DNA of 64,000 nt from Apostichopus japonicus (GCF_037975245.1 NC_092570.1:17461918-17525917); one strand, 5' to 3'. Positions 1 through 12,708 are shown, counted from the first letter of the stretch. Program-made: numbers and translations. Notes: generated by a model from the letters alone, not told the origin.

Positions 1-28
1 TGCATAGGAATGCTCAGAAATTGATACT

Positions 29-1741
29 ATGTACAAATTGAGGGTAGTGTTGTCACCAAAGGACATTCAGAAGGTGTCCCTTGAGCAACGTCCAGAGTCT
101 GTTGAAAACCTTATGGTAACTTTGAAAGTTAAGTTAAGCCTTGAAGGCAGTTTCACTTTGCAATATGCTGATCCAGACTTTGGCGGTGAGATGGTGAATC
201 TAACTAATGCAAATGATTTACCAGAGAGATGTGCATCTGTCCAAGTGATATACACTGAAATTGCTGAAGATCAGTGCTATCAGAGTAGTACACCCTCACT
301 GTCATCTGTCGGTTCGTTCAGAAGCTCACATGACACTATGAGTGTTAGTTCAAATGATGACATACAGTCGGTAGAAGCCAAACTGAGACAAGGGTGTTGG
401 CCAGAGGTCTTTCAGGTACCTAAAGTAGGCCCAGAGCTTGAACTGGTTTTTGAAGATGGTAATAGAAAGTATCTGTCAGAAGGAAAGAAGCATCTTGACT
501 TAAGCAAAGATCACAAAAGTCAGTTCCTTGATGCGATTGCTAACCGCATTTGGGAGGACAAAGCTTATCCAACACACATGGAATACACTGAAGTAGCAAA
601 AGCAATCATGAGGACCTATCCTTGTTTGGCTGAAAAGGGAAGTTCCTCTGGCTATGATGAAATGCTGAACAGCATCAAATTTAAGATGGGTAATCTTAGA
701 GCAAAAATGAGAAAGTTGGACTGCATGGAACTAAACGTTAACTCAAGGAAGCGCTCCTACCCTGGAACGTCTTCATCAAAACACAACAAACCAAAGAGAG
801 CAGAAATAAATTACTTACCAGACATTCCAATTGGAGAAGATGCAACAAGTATGGAGTCTTATTGAGAAAACTTTTGCACAGAAGTTCAAAAGAGAAACAG
901 GGACATGGACAAGATTTTAAAAATGATGATAAGGACCTATGCATACCGTAGACAGGACCTGGTCTTAAATGCGCCAGCCGTCAGCGAAATGGTCGAAAGA
1001 TGCCCGCCTTATTTCTTCCCAGTGAAGTAAGTTCCTTAATTGTTCATTAATTGATTGGGGGTGCTGTCTCCTTCACTAAAATTGGACATTTTGTTTTGTA
1101 TTTTTCATGATATAGTAGCTGCAGTGTATAATGAGTAGTAAAAGTAATCACAGTGGGTGATTAGTGTTATAGATGTTTTATTTCTTATGTATAAAATTTT
1201 GGTAAAATACAGAAAAAAAGAGATACAAAGTATGTGGTCTAATATGGTGCAGCTCAGGGTGATCTGATCAGTAATTAGCATTTTAAGCATTTTTTAGCAT
1301 TAGTAATTAGTATTTTTTAACCCATGGATGTCAGTCACCATTACTTATTTTGTTTGTCACTAATATCTGCACTAAATACCTGTAAAATTAGTTTATAAGT
1401 GTATATTATATATGGTCTTACCTGGGATTCCGATTGGCAGTTGACTACCATTGACACATGCACTTACAAGTTGCATTTATACTCTCACCTTGGAAATGGC
1501 TTTCTATAATATTGCTACCTGGCAAAAGGGAGCCATCTTCTTTTCATGGGGCAAACTTAACTAAATATTGTTTTCTACATTTCTCATTTTATTCTTTCAG
1601 TTGAAGGCTGAGTTTTCAAGGTTAAGCAACTATGCTCTGGACAGCAGTTTCTTTTCTTCACTAGACCAACACCTTGACAGAATGGTGGAAATATTGTCAA
1701 CCAGACAAAAGTTTCAGAACTTGTTTCACTTTGAGACAGGG
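29..1741 (+). pseudogene. SAMD3-like family gene fragment, probably broken
   Basis: I see two exons. Exon 1 opens at ATG 29; an in-frame TAG at 5-7 supports this start. It reads 278 codons to a TGA at 863-865, then continues in the same frame with protein-like sequence (ENFCTEVQKRNRDMDKI, then RRQDLVLNAPAVSEMVER) to about 1021. Exon 2 (1601-1741, after a pyrimidine-rich ...TTTCAG) continues with LKAEFSRL and FFSSLDQHLDRMVEIL for 47 codons and ends at GTAGGC. From memory the layout (an N-terminal beta-grasp-like region at about residues 1-75, then a helical SNIKFKMGN-type segment) resembles large uncharacterised invertebrate and fish proteins named SAMD3-like. The family's C-terminal half is not visible in the next 5.5 kb. 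Function unknown. The TGA and the missing C-terminus suggest a decayed copy, but a base error or a distant 3' exon is possible. Confidence 0.6.
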
Positions 1742-1929
1742 GTAGGCTATATAACTCATTCTGTAGTGTATGGTATGATCAGATAATACAAGAGCTCATT
1801 CATCTATATTCTTGTTTTAGCAATACTTAAAATACAGAAAATAAGAGTACATACTTTTTATTAGAAATTACCTTGTGACAATTTAACAGTTACATTTTGC
1901 ATTGTGTGTACAATATTACATGCAAAACT

Positions 1930-2060
1930 AGCATAAAGGTATGCTGTATTTGCCCCAAATATACCAGAAATTCAAATATGGTTACATTTGGTAGCATAAA
2001 GGTACTGTATGCTGTATTTGCCCCAAATATACCAGAAATTCAAATATGGTCACCTTTGGT
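1930..2060. repeat. Tandem duplication of a 63-68 bp unit
   Basis: Two adjacent copies (1930-1992 and 1993-2060) both start AGCATAAAGGTA and end in TTTGGT. They differ by a 5-bp ACTGT insertion and a few substitutions. The repeat lies just downstream of the SAMD3-like exon 2 and has no coding role I can see. Confidence 0.85.
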
Positions 2061-4163
2061 CAAAATTCTTACACTGTTTTTATTACCACCTTGGAGGAAA
2101 TTTACTTTAATTTTGGTTTGTTTCATTTTTGCATTCTACTGTATATGTTAACAACACCATTGGTTTATTTGATCCATCGTAAGTACAAATTGTGTCCTGG
2201 ATATAGATTCAAGAAAAAGGGACTGCTGAATATTTTTGCTAATTGACAGCTTAAACAATAATATTCTTTAGTAAAAGAAGTTAATATATTGCTGTTTTAG
2301 TGTAATTTATCAACAAAAAATAAACCGTCAGGCTACTTAAATAACCCTCTTAACAATTTGAAACCATGCCTGTGGCATTACATTCCATTATAAACATTCA
2401 TAGTTATTATGCATCTGAAGTGTTTAAATAGTTCATGTGGTGTCCAGAGAGATATTGCAAAACTCCATTTGACTGGTAATTATCTTGTTTCTTGGTAAAT
2501 CTTGAAAATGTGTTGAAACAAATTGTAATATGGAACAGGATGCCATGGGAAATTGTTTCTCTGCTTTTACATTTCAACTTATGAAGAATTGTTGATTGGG
2601 TGAATAGGCACTAATAATAATCATTGTAATAAAGAGCGAAACAAAGTTAATTTTATGATATGCCGATGTTTTCTTCAGGCAGAGAAATGATATAATAGCC
2701 CACACCTCTAGTGAGTTGGAAGGGTCCAAAAATGTCTGAAAAAAATTCTATCAGGCTTAAACTCTAGTTTACATTTTCATTTTTATTCAGAGCCATTGTT
2801 TGTCAAATAATCACTTTGTACTTGCTTAGTTATGGAGAATTTCTAACAGCTTGCTTGCATCAATGTGATTGGTATCATAGTATATGTTTCAGAAATAATT
2901 TGCAAAATTTGAACTTACAAACATGTTCATCCTAAACAAAGCCCAATGAGGGATGTACTGTGAAATCATTTACAGGAAGTCAGTATTAATATTATATATA
3001 CTGATAAAGGAAAATGCATCAGATATATCTGTGTTGTGATGAAACTATTCAAATCACAGTAATACAAGTGTTTGAAGGATCCAAAAACTGGCAAAAGACA
3101 GGATTGACAATGGAATTCTTTCAAAGTTTTTTGTGTTCCAAATGGGTAAAAATAAAGTGCTTTGCTGTAAAGATCTAAAAAACAAACATTTTTCATTATG
3201 ACTTTACTTTGCATGCAGGTTTTCATGAGCAAGGACTGTTGTGCTTCCTCTCAGATTATTAAAAGAGTTTTACAGAGTTGCTTTATCTTCTGATTAAAAT
3301 GTAAGTTTTTGAGTACAAAGGACCAAACAGGGGCTATTTGCTGAACCCTGGCTTGATTTCATATACCCCTTTCTAGGATGAAAGGTTGTATGTGATTCCC
3401 CAAACATATCCTTAGCTTTCATGGGAACTAGTTTCATGGTAATTTCTAATATAAGGGATCAAAATACCCTGAAAAGAAATTTTTCATATCATTGAAAAGA
3501 TGAAGTTCCTGTTCTATGCTTGGTTTTCACAATTGAACAATGCTCTTATCCATCATAACTAGTCTTTGTTATAAAAACAGATGCAAGAACAATTGGTCGC
3601 ATCACTATAGCTTTGCTAATGACAACTTTAAGTACATTCCTTTAGTTAATGAAACATTGGTGTTTTGAGCATCGTTGACTATTTACATGATGATGTAATT
3701 ATGATTCACCTATAAAACTATTTGCCACAAAATTAAAAGTCTTTAGCTAAAACAATCATATTGTAAATGGCTGAGAGGAGTGGTTACTTCTTTCTTTTTG
3801 GCTTTTAACAACATTGGTTATTTCCAGCAGCCATAACATATTAATTTTACTTCTGTATTTCATACCAAAGAACACATGCACTTGAAATTGGTATTTACTA
3901 TCTCAAATGAATCATGGAAATGAATGATTGCAGCAGGCATGTACCCATGCTCCATGTTCTTCTGTATCTCATTATTGATACATTTTGGCGTTGTTTCCAC
4001 CGATAAAAGTATTAGGCACTTTTTATGCGTTTGATTATTTCTTCTATTTCCTTGTTAAAGTACATTGTTACTGACTTCAGAGGTTGAAAATAAAGTTGTG
4101 TTGTTAACTTAGCAATATATAGTTTTCTTTACTAAAATTGTCTGTTGTCATAACTCAATTAAA

Positions 4164-4522
4164 TTGAGGTAACCCGCTGCCTAGAATATGCCAAGTAGCG
4201 TCAACTTAAATATTCAAAGTTAACTCTGGAGATAATGGAAAGTGGGAAAAACTTGAATTGGTCTTGTCAGTTTAACGAGGAAAGGCTATGCTGTATCAGC
4301 TCTAATGATTTAGTTACCATAACTTGCCCAGCTTTTTCTCAAAAACAGATAAAGATTAAATTTGTTGGACTTTGCTGATATCTGTTGCCACAACTGATGA
4401 ACATGAAGTGTAACAAAGTAAAACCAGTGAGTTGGTTGTAACCACTACTGTCAAGTCTTACTTATGGAGTTTCTGGGTTAGTAGAGTGAACTTAAAAAAG
4501 TTAAGGCAGCGGGTTACCTCAA
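4164..4522. mobile_element. Short inverted-repeat element (MITE-like)
   Basis: A perfect 19-bp inverted repeat, TTGAGGTAACCCGCTGCCT at 4164-4182 and its reverse complement at 4504-4522, bounds 359 bp of non-coding DNA. The element is AT-rich in its left half and GT-rich in its right half. No transposase is present, so it would be non-autonomous. I could not identify a clear target-site duplication, so the exact outer ends may be a few bases further out. Confidence 0.65.
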
Positions 4523-4795
4523 CTTTTTCAAGTTGTCTTGACGTGTTGGGTTTTACAGTGTGTGCGTGTGTTTGTGGCAGTGAGGGGCTAGGGGAGGTTG
4601 CTGGACAGTCAGAGAGCGTGTTTCTTGCTTTGCATGCTCTTCAGTTTTGTGAGTGCTGTTGTCTCCAATTATGAAGAGTAACTTTAAAATTGATCGCCTC
4701 ACTAAGTTAAACTTGCAATGCGTAGACGCTATGGTGCATTCGGATTATAGGTTAGAACAGGTTAAAGGGGTCTCAATTCGGTACTGATCTTAGAG

Positions 4796-5158
4796 CATGG
4801 GTTTCCCTAACTTTATCCCCCTACGAACCCCCTGTGGATGTCAGAGTTGTCCACGAACCCCAAACTTTTCTAGACATGATCTGAGTCATTATTATACTAT
4901 AATACGCATAACAGTGCTTCGTAAAAGATCAAGTATCACATGCATGGTACGGTACTACTATGGCAACATATGCGTATGGAACGCGAAAAGAGTTTGTCGA
5001 TAGGTACGACTTTTGTACATTACTAAATTATATGATACATTAGATATTAGTTCAACAAAAAGTAATCTAGTTTTGACTTTCAGGAACGTCGCACGAACCC
5101 CCTGGCATTGACTCACGCACCCCCTGGGGGTTCATGCACCCCAGTTAGGGAACCCCTG
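4796..5158. mobile_element. hAT-type MITE with degenerate 8-bp target duplication
   Basis: The left end reads CATGGGTTTCCCTAACT and the right end, reverse-complemented, CAGGGGTTCCCTAACT. This is the CAGNGGTTCCC style of ends typical of hAT elements. The flanks TCTTAGAG (4788-4795) and CCTTGGAG (5159-5166) match at 6 of 8 bases, fitting the 8-bp target duplication of hAT transposons. The interior repeats short ACGAACCCCCTG-like motifs near both ends and has no coding capacity. Confidence 0.75.
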
Positions 5159-7241
5159 CCTTGGAGTGTCAACCTTTCAATTTCCACAGGTACTGTTTCG
5201 TTTGATTACAGTTCTATATTCTAACAGTTAAAAACCTTGTCGATTTCTTCCAGAAAAATGGAATCGATTTATGCAGAAAATAACACTTTCGGTGAAACAA
5301 GAAAGGAAAACGTTCTAAAAGATTCTTCCAGACACCATTAGATTCGCCATTCTTATTGCTAAGACGGACTTCGATGTGGCCGACGCCCGTCTCTCATTTT
5401 GTCAGGGACGCGAATTTTTGAAGCCTTCCTGAAATAGTTCTCTGTTACGCTGAGATTGTCTGTAATAGTAAAGACTAAAGAAAAGCATTTGACGAATATT
5501 TTCCTAATGGCATCATAGGCCACTTACTGTGGTTCACTTCCTGGAGTAAGGGGATGGGGTGGTGGGGGGGGGGTAAGGTGGGGGTCAGGGGTGGATGAGG
5601 GTTTTGTCAGTCAAAACAGGTTACGTCCCATCAAATGAATCTCATGTAAAAGCACACGGTATTGTGATAGGGTTATCAACTTACAGTGTATAACAATTTT
5701 TTAGTTTTTTAGAGGTTAGTGTAACATTGTCTCTCAAAGAAATATCATTCAGTATATGGGTCGGCAACGTCTTACATATTTGACAAACTATATCCTTAGA
5801 AAATGGATGAAGTAATACTAATTTTTATGCAATTTGCTCGAAGAGGGGATGTATGGCTGGCACGGATAAATAAAAAAGTTTTTATTTTGTTTGGTTCTCT
5901 AACTACCACCTTTCTATTTACTTCTTTCCTTTAAATTATGCATAGTTATTATAACTTGCGTGTTTTTACTATATGTGTATGCTCTAGTGGTTATTCTCTA
6001 TGTTAATCTAATGAATGTTTTATACGAATTTAATGGGAGACAAACTGAACAAAATCAACGGTTTCAAAAATAAAAATAAGTTGATTTAACAATATAACAT
6101 GTATGCGATCATGGGTCAGAAAGCGTCAGAATGCCCTACATTTTTATTTGATCAAGAAATGTGCATTCTAAATAACCCGCTTAATGTTTGGTTCCGCTTA
6201 GCAAACAGTTACACAAAGTGTTTTTACTTATCTTACTAATGCGTGCCAAATGGATTTGATAGACTACACAGTTCAGTTTTTATCACTAATATCACTATCG
6301 TGCAATGAATATTTTAGGTAATCGTTTCTGTACATATTAATTACAGTGAACAAGAAAAAAATGCAGACCAAATTGGTCTGCCCTTCCACGATTTTTATAT
6401 CGTAAACTAAATTATATATACAATATAATTTGAGAGTACCCATATATAGGTATAAATTATACCAGCAGCAGGTTTTTACCAAATAGTGCAACGGCTTGAA
6501 GCCTTGAACTATGTTACTTGTTTTGCTGCGTAAAGGCGTAAACAAATTGTGAATCTGGCAGAGGTTATTATACTTTTTGAAAGGTTCTATACTAAAATAT
6601 AAAAAATGTGTGCACACTTTATGAAAGACAGTGCTATATTTAAAAAACACTGTCTGGTTGATAAGTATGTGTTATGTCATAATGAAATGTGCTGATAGTG
6701 AAATATAGAGTATTGAAATACATAATAAATGTTGCATACATCATACATTAAATGTGTGTTTCTTTTTACTGTTGCTTGCTGCAAGTGCGATGCATTTAAG
6801 GTTAAGTATGATAGGCCTACATCTCCAGTTAAAGGGTTCCATAACTCGTATTAGTCCTTGAGTCACATCCAACCTTAGTTACCTTATATAGTAACATCAC
6901 CCTGCTTGGGCGTCATGGGACGTCACTCCCCCACCCCTTGGGTGGGGGCAGTTTTGCATCGTCATTCTAATGCAAAACGTTCGGGCATTGAACCAGACGA
7001 TTTTTTTCGAGAAATTAATTGGGGTGGGGAGGGGGAGCAGGGAGGAAGATATGTAATGCACCTAACATGTTTCCATCAACCATGACATTCGGCAGCAGAA
7101 ACCGGTCACCAGCCGTAACAAGACATACCTACTATAAACTTCAACTATTGATCAACTTAATGGCAGTTGCTACTTCTATTTGATTGTTTCCTGTGATTCA
7201 GTCTTCCGATTTTAACCATAGTATTCCATATCTTTCGTACT

Positions 7242-7247
7242 TTTAAT
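7242..7247 (-). promoter_or_regulatory. Possible polyadenylation signal (ATTAAA) for the MYND gene
   Basis: ATTAAA on the minus strand lies about 65 bp after the stop codon of the MYND-finger gene. I saw no AATAAA closer to the stop. Position and motif fit, but a hexamer alone is weak evidence. Confidence 0.35.
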
Positions 7248-7312
7248 TGTACACATTTTTCATTATTTTTTCGTTCCTTTTGTTTAAATAGAACATAAAC
7301 TTCATGTTGTAT

Positions 7313-10300
7313 TTAAACATGTTTACAGAGGACTTTTTTCTGTTTCTGTCCCGCGCATGATTTCTTGTGTGCTTTTGAATCTTTGTGTTGACACGCCCTG
7401 GTACAGTAATATACAGCTTTACACTTGGGACAAGGGAATGGTTGCTGACCATTCGGTTGTTTCGTGTCTCCACAAGTCTGGCAGAAAGTAATGTTCATCA
7501 ATGTATGCCGTTGATCCTGCGAACGATACGAATAGTGAAAGACTGTCATGATTTATCGCCAAGAATGACTTTACGCAACAAAGGAAACATGTTGGTTATA
7601 CGTTACAGACAGCTTAAACAAAACCAACTATATATGAGAGCAAGGCAAATTACTTTATCCAAGTTTTTCTTTCAGATTTGGAGAATAACTCTTTAACCTT
7701 GGGGTAAGGCCATATCCTTGTTGTAAGAGTCTTTGGAAACGATGGGTCGGCCTACATATGCTTATGTCAAATTTTTAAATTTTATCTACGAGTACTGCAG
7801 GCAATTTAAGCGTGACAAACGTTTTGTTTGCAAAGTGACAGACTGCAGTCTCCAAGTATATAGCAAACTCATGTCTGTATTTTGTAACAATTTCTGCAAT
7901 ATGATATTATGAGTTAACATTTTCTAGCTTACTGTTCCTGTAGGAGACGTTATTCCAATAATTGCTTGAAATGTCCACGCAAGAAGTAGTGTGATTTTGT
8001 TACATTCTAAAACACAAATATCCATTTCTCAGTCACAATTGGAAAGATGCACGTGATGTACCGAGATCTGACGTCACATATACACAGAATCAAGATTTAT
8101 TGATTGTAACAAAGGAGCCTTACATTGATCAAATTTCCAAAAGAAGAAGTACCTACTTTGTTTTTAAATATTTCGATTCGTACAGTCAGGGTACGATTGA
8201 ACGGGAATAATGTAACTTCTCCTATAATGCGAGAGTAATATGTTGAGCAACGTATACATCTTACTCAGTTTCAAATCACCCCAACTCACCTTGGACAAGG
8301 TAACCACACGTTTAGCTTTCAAAATTTTCCTCGTTGATCCGTTTTTCACAAAATTGGCGGCGCATTTCCTAATACCATTGACTTTTTCTCGGCGTTCTTT
8401 CTGTTCATTTGCGCGGTTTTCCGCATCGGCTGTATCGATCCCTTTATCTTCTTGGGCATTACCGTTCGCACATCCGGGATTGTTTCTGTGGCAATCTTTG
8501 TTTTTCTCTTCCTTTTGTTCAGCTGTTAAAGGAACATACTCGTTCTGCTTCAAGAGTTCTGCAGCCTTTCGTTCATCTTCTTCCCTCGCACGATTTGCAG
8601 CTAAAATTTCGTCGAGGGCCCTAGCACCTTTCCCACGCCGTCTGCGTTTGGCTTGTTTTTCAGACTGTGGTTGGAGTTCGTGGTTCACTTCTTGCGGTTG
8701 CAAAGTAACGACGATCCCGTCGTCGTCGTCTCGAGCATTCTGGACAGTCTTAGCTTCGTCCTTTTCGTTTATATCCATCGCATCTGCAGATTCGCATCGA
8801 AGAGGTTGTAGGGTTGCCACGGAAACAGCCATCTGGTCTTCAGGCTGACATTGCTGAACCGTTGATGATGATGCCACTGCTAAACTATCATCTGTTACCA
8901 ACGTGCCGGACACCTTCTCGTCTTCAACAACTGCTGTGGGTTCTATAGAGCTTTGAGCAATCGTGCATGATCCATCAGCTTGGGATGGAAGGCAAGCTGA
9001 TCTTGGTGGATTTATCCCTTGAGTTACTGGATCTTCACTGGGCTGATCAGTCCCTGTTTGCGCAGTCGCAGAACACGTCTGCTCATTCTGACAGATATCT
9101 TTGCCCACGTTTTGTACAAAAGAACCTCTTTTTGGTACATCCGTTTCCTTTACATCAGCTCGAGCCTTCTTATCAACATTCCTGACCAATTGAAAGCGTT
9201 GATCCTTGGGCACGGCAGCTTTTCCTGTGAGTGGTTGGGTTTCGTCTTGATGTTCTTTCAAGTTGTCAACCTTTTGTAATCGAATTCCTTTTCTTGCTCC
9301 TATCTCTTGTTCCGTCTTCACGTTTTTGCCGTTTGCAACCACATCGCTCTTTCCACTTGTTTTGTCGAGATCGGCACAACTTGGAATATCATCCTTTTGA
9401 GCTGAACAGTCGGAAACTGTAACACTGGACCGTCTACTAACTTGAAGTCCATCTTTCGTTGAAGCCTTAACTGTGGAGAGATTGCTGTGCTCTTTCGAGT
9501 CACTGGTGATAGCTGGCTTTTCGTTCGCGATATCAACTCCAGTTTGGAGTTTGTTAGTTATACCAGAAAATGGTACCTCTTTTTGACAATGTCGATTTTC
9601 GAGCTCCTTATCTGATGTCACTCTTCGATTCTGGGACGTGATACAACTGCTTTTGTTTCTTGAGATACTGGGATTACCAGGATGCACAGAAGACGATGCA
9701 CTCTTATCCGTCTTATTGTCCGGGACGTCGACTCGCTGGTCGTTTTTGGCCACATCACAATCTGTCCTCTTCGTGGCACCAGTGCTTGTAAAATTCTGTT
9801 GTAAAAGCTCAACGCCTTTTCTGTCGGGTACAACGTCTTTAGCATCTAACTTGGTCTCCATTTCTTGCGTTGATGGCATAGGTTGAACTTTGGTATCTAC
9901 AACATTTGCCTTGCGGTTTGTATTTGTGTTTGGACAATTGACTCTCTCTGTTTTTAAGTTGATTTCCTTCAAATCTTTGTCAGATTCAGTCGGACGTGAT
10001 TTGGAAGGTTCTTTCCAGCTGTAGCTTCTCCTTGTGATAAAGAAGTCTAATCTTCGGGCTTGCCTCAGTGTTTCGGCTGCGTTTTCTTCATTGGTTGAAT
10101 ATGGGTAACGTATATCTGTAGCTCCATTTTCGTTCAGTAAGTTGCAAGCATGATAGGCAACACGCTTTTGGCTTTTCTGAGTATAACGAAGGTAATGGTT
10201 ATCTTTCAGTGGAGCTCGAACTGAATACGACACCGGGTTGTCGTCTTTAGGTAGACATATTCTACTATTTCCGTTATTTTTTTCATCAGATTCGTCCAGT

Positions 10301-11459
10301 TCACGTTGTAAGTCCTTTAAACTTTCCTTTACATATGAAGGTTTTTCAATATTGACGTTAGAAGTCGTCGGCATTTCTGTTGCTTGGTTAAGGTTTCGCC
10401 AATCTCTGTTTGAATTTGCGATACCATCGTCAATACCACGTGTCGCTTGTGATACTGCAGTCTCTGGTATATTATGTGAACCGTGAGCCGAGAAACTGTT
10501 CAAAGGTACATCTCCTTTTTCATCGACAAGTATAGCCTCCAAACCATCGTGCTGAGCAGAAAATTGGACCCGTTGGATCGAATCTACGGTATCTTTGAGA
10601 TTCTGCGGAGAAATTGAGAAAGTTCTTTGATTTTATAGGAACACGTCTAGATTAGATAGGTAAGAGAGGTAAGATCATCTGGTAATCTAAATAACACAAA
10701 TTGAAGGATTTCTTGTGAGCTGCCCATGTTACGCTATTAATGCCTACTTTAACAATAATAATAAGCTTTAGTAAGAAATGTCGTCTGGAATGGTATATGA
10801 AATTTGATCTATTGTGAAGTTCTTATACTATTTGCAACACTTTTCATCCATAGTTTGGTTCTTGATAATTTCATTTCATAATAGGAAGAGATTGAAATGT
10901 TCGGTTTCACTTACTAACCAGACGTATTGTTCAAGTGCGTTACAAGTGAAAACAGTAACGGTCAATAACTAAAGGTATAGGCCATGGTGAGATTGATTGA
11001 TAGAAAAGCACTGCTTTGAAAATATTGACGACCGAAAATGAGGACTAATGTTGGTTTTACAACATAACTTCCGTTGTTCATGGCTACGAGAATATCACAT
11101 TTACGAAATGCCTAAACTTTAATTGTTTTTTTAAGAACAATAGCCAACGCACATTTGAGTCGAGATGCAAGAAACTTTTTCCACCGAACACAAGACTTCT
11201 ATAAAGCAGCTATAGGCTATATAGAACTAGATAGTACAATTTTTGCCTCCAGTGCTTACCCTATACCCCAAATCGTCCCGTTAGCCGTCGTAGCCTAACG
11301 TTACGCCTAGCCTTCTGTGTCCTGAGCTACTGTATAGGCCTATAACTTTAAGCTTCGAGTTGCCATATCAACCCTATACATTATAAGGTAACTTACACTT
11401 GGTTCGTTTGAGGACAATTCCTCCTTTATGTCAGAATGCCTTGAGTGTTTTCCTCCCAT
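7313..11459 (-). CDS. MYND-type zinc-finger protein with N-myristoylation signal (3 exons)
   Basis: Exons on the minus strand are 11459-11397, 10602-8290 and 7516-7313. Both introns are phase 0 with good sites (GTAAGT...CCGCAG and GTGAGT...TCGCAG). The joined frame gives 21+771+67 = 859 aa and a TAA stop. The N-terminus MGGKHS fits an N-myristoylation signal (Gly2, Ser6), suggesting membrane attachment. Exon 2 encodes a long low-complexity region rich in Ser, Thr, Asn, Asp and Lys with no fold I recognise. It has a basic patch (KQAKRRRRGKGARALDE) and charged helical sequence near its end. The last exon holds a complete MYND finger: CQTC, x13, CPKC, x5, C, x3, C, x7, H, x3, C. MYND fingers usually bind proline-rich partners. 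The exon-2 frame is open upstream of any ATG, so the start is taken from exon 1. I cannot name an orthologue. Confidence 0.82.
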
Positions 11460-12016
11460 CTTCAAGGCAGAAAGAATTGTCGAAGTAAAAGGTATAAATC
11501 TTGCTATCTTTACTCAGTTAATGTTTTGTTTAGTTCTCCATGGGTAACTCTCGACCGCTGTTTAAATATATGCGTGTTTGATTTATATTTGAAACGCAAA
11601 AGGTATTTGTTTTGTCACAAATAATCAAGCCATTAACATTTGTTAGATCGCGCGCAATTGTGAACGCCATTCAGGGTTGCTGCGTTGATTCGATTACATG
11701 TCACTCAGAGCCGGAGATCTATTATGCGCCTTGAGCTCTACACAACATCATTGTTATTACATTAAAAGTATTGTGTGCAGTCTACAATCGCGCGCGTACC
11801 GGTATACCGCCTGCGCATATTGACGGGCAGGGCCATTGAAGAAACATTGTGAACTGGCGTGGAACATGCGCGGAACCCATAAATCCCAGATTTTTGTTTG
11901 AGCGACTGATCCGGGGCAAAGACTTCTCATTGCCCTATAGCAGAGACACTTCGAATATACATGCACTGCATCTTCGAGTTCAATGGAGGTGCAGACAGGG
12001 TTCTGCCCAGGGTGGA

Positions 12017-12145
12017 TTGAGTGCCGGCAGGACTATCTAAGCGGAGCGCCACCATCAGTTGGCGCGGAACGTACAAGAAAATTGTGGGTTTTGGAAACCC
12101 CCCAGATGATCTTTGAAATGAGATCTCATGTCTGGAATTTTTCAT
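12017..12145 (-). repeat. Dispersed repeat, copy 1 of a three-copy local family
   Basis: Read on the minus strand, this contains a GCGCCAACTGATGGTGGCGC core followed by TCCGCTTAGATAGTC. The same core and the preceding ACGTTCCGCGCC-like sequence recur on the plus strand near 13310 and 14540. The sequence after TAGATAGT differs in all three copies, so this is a shared module with different neighbours. Confidence 0.75.
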
Positions 12146-12708
12146 AATTAATGAAAAAAGTTAGGACAAATATCTGGAGCACCAGAGTACAGACCAGCCG
12201 GTGGTGCCTATTAAATAAATCATTCAGGCTGAGATGATAATTTTAGATGGGACAGTTACTTACGACAGTTATGATATACACACTGAGCGACTAACACTGC
12301 TTCTCATGTATAGAGTATAGTGAATACAAAATCTGAGTGTAATTTCATGTACAAATAAACAGTAAACTAGTGAATAACTCCGATCAACTGCGCGATATCA
12401 TGCAGTGAACCTTTGAACAGCGTTTATAACTGTAGTGTTACTGTACGTTCGACCCTCCGGCTATGGAGCTGTTTTTTGGAGTTCCTATCGAAAATAAGTG
12501 CCGGTCGGAAAAGTCACTCAGGCAGATTGTGGCGGTCGGTAATTCAGCGTGCTGGTCGGGCCCGACCGGCGCCGACCGGCAGCGGCAGAACCCTGTGCAG
12601 ATATATGTTATTCATCTATGTGTTTGCATATATACAAATGTGGAATTCTCTGTTTGTATATCAGGTGCGTATCCAGGGGGGCGTTGGGGGCGCGCGCCCC
12701 CCGGGTAA

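Larger units (their letters stand above)
1742..7241. other. Non-coding stretch between the SAMD3-like fragment and the MYND gene
   Basis: I find no convincing exon here. The ORFs are short, AT-driven and lack recognisable domains. Contents are a tandem duplication near 2000, a TIR element at 4164-4522, a hAT-type MITE at 4796-5158, a G-rich run near 5548-5594 and a short perfect C/G hairpin near 6926-6950. The C-terminal part of the SAMD3-like gene was looked for here and not seen. Confidence 0.6.

Noticed and set aside
6273-6650. 125-aa minus-strand ORF
   Set aside because: AT-rich Phe/Tyr/Leu/Asn-rich sequence without domain or splice context. Probably chance in AT-rich DNA.
8164-8289. End of the 792-aa ORF of the MYND gene (VSWGDLKLSKMYTLLN...)
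   Set aside because: It lies beyond a consensus donor (AAG|GTGAGT) that joins in frame to the MYND exon, so these codons are intron.
8240-9886. Several plus-strand ORFs of 63-202 aa
   Set aside because: They are antisense to the long disordered exon of the MYND gene, which has splice sites and frame continuity on the minus strand.
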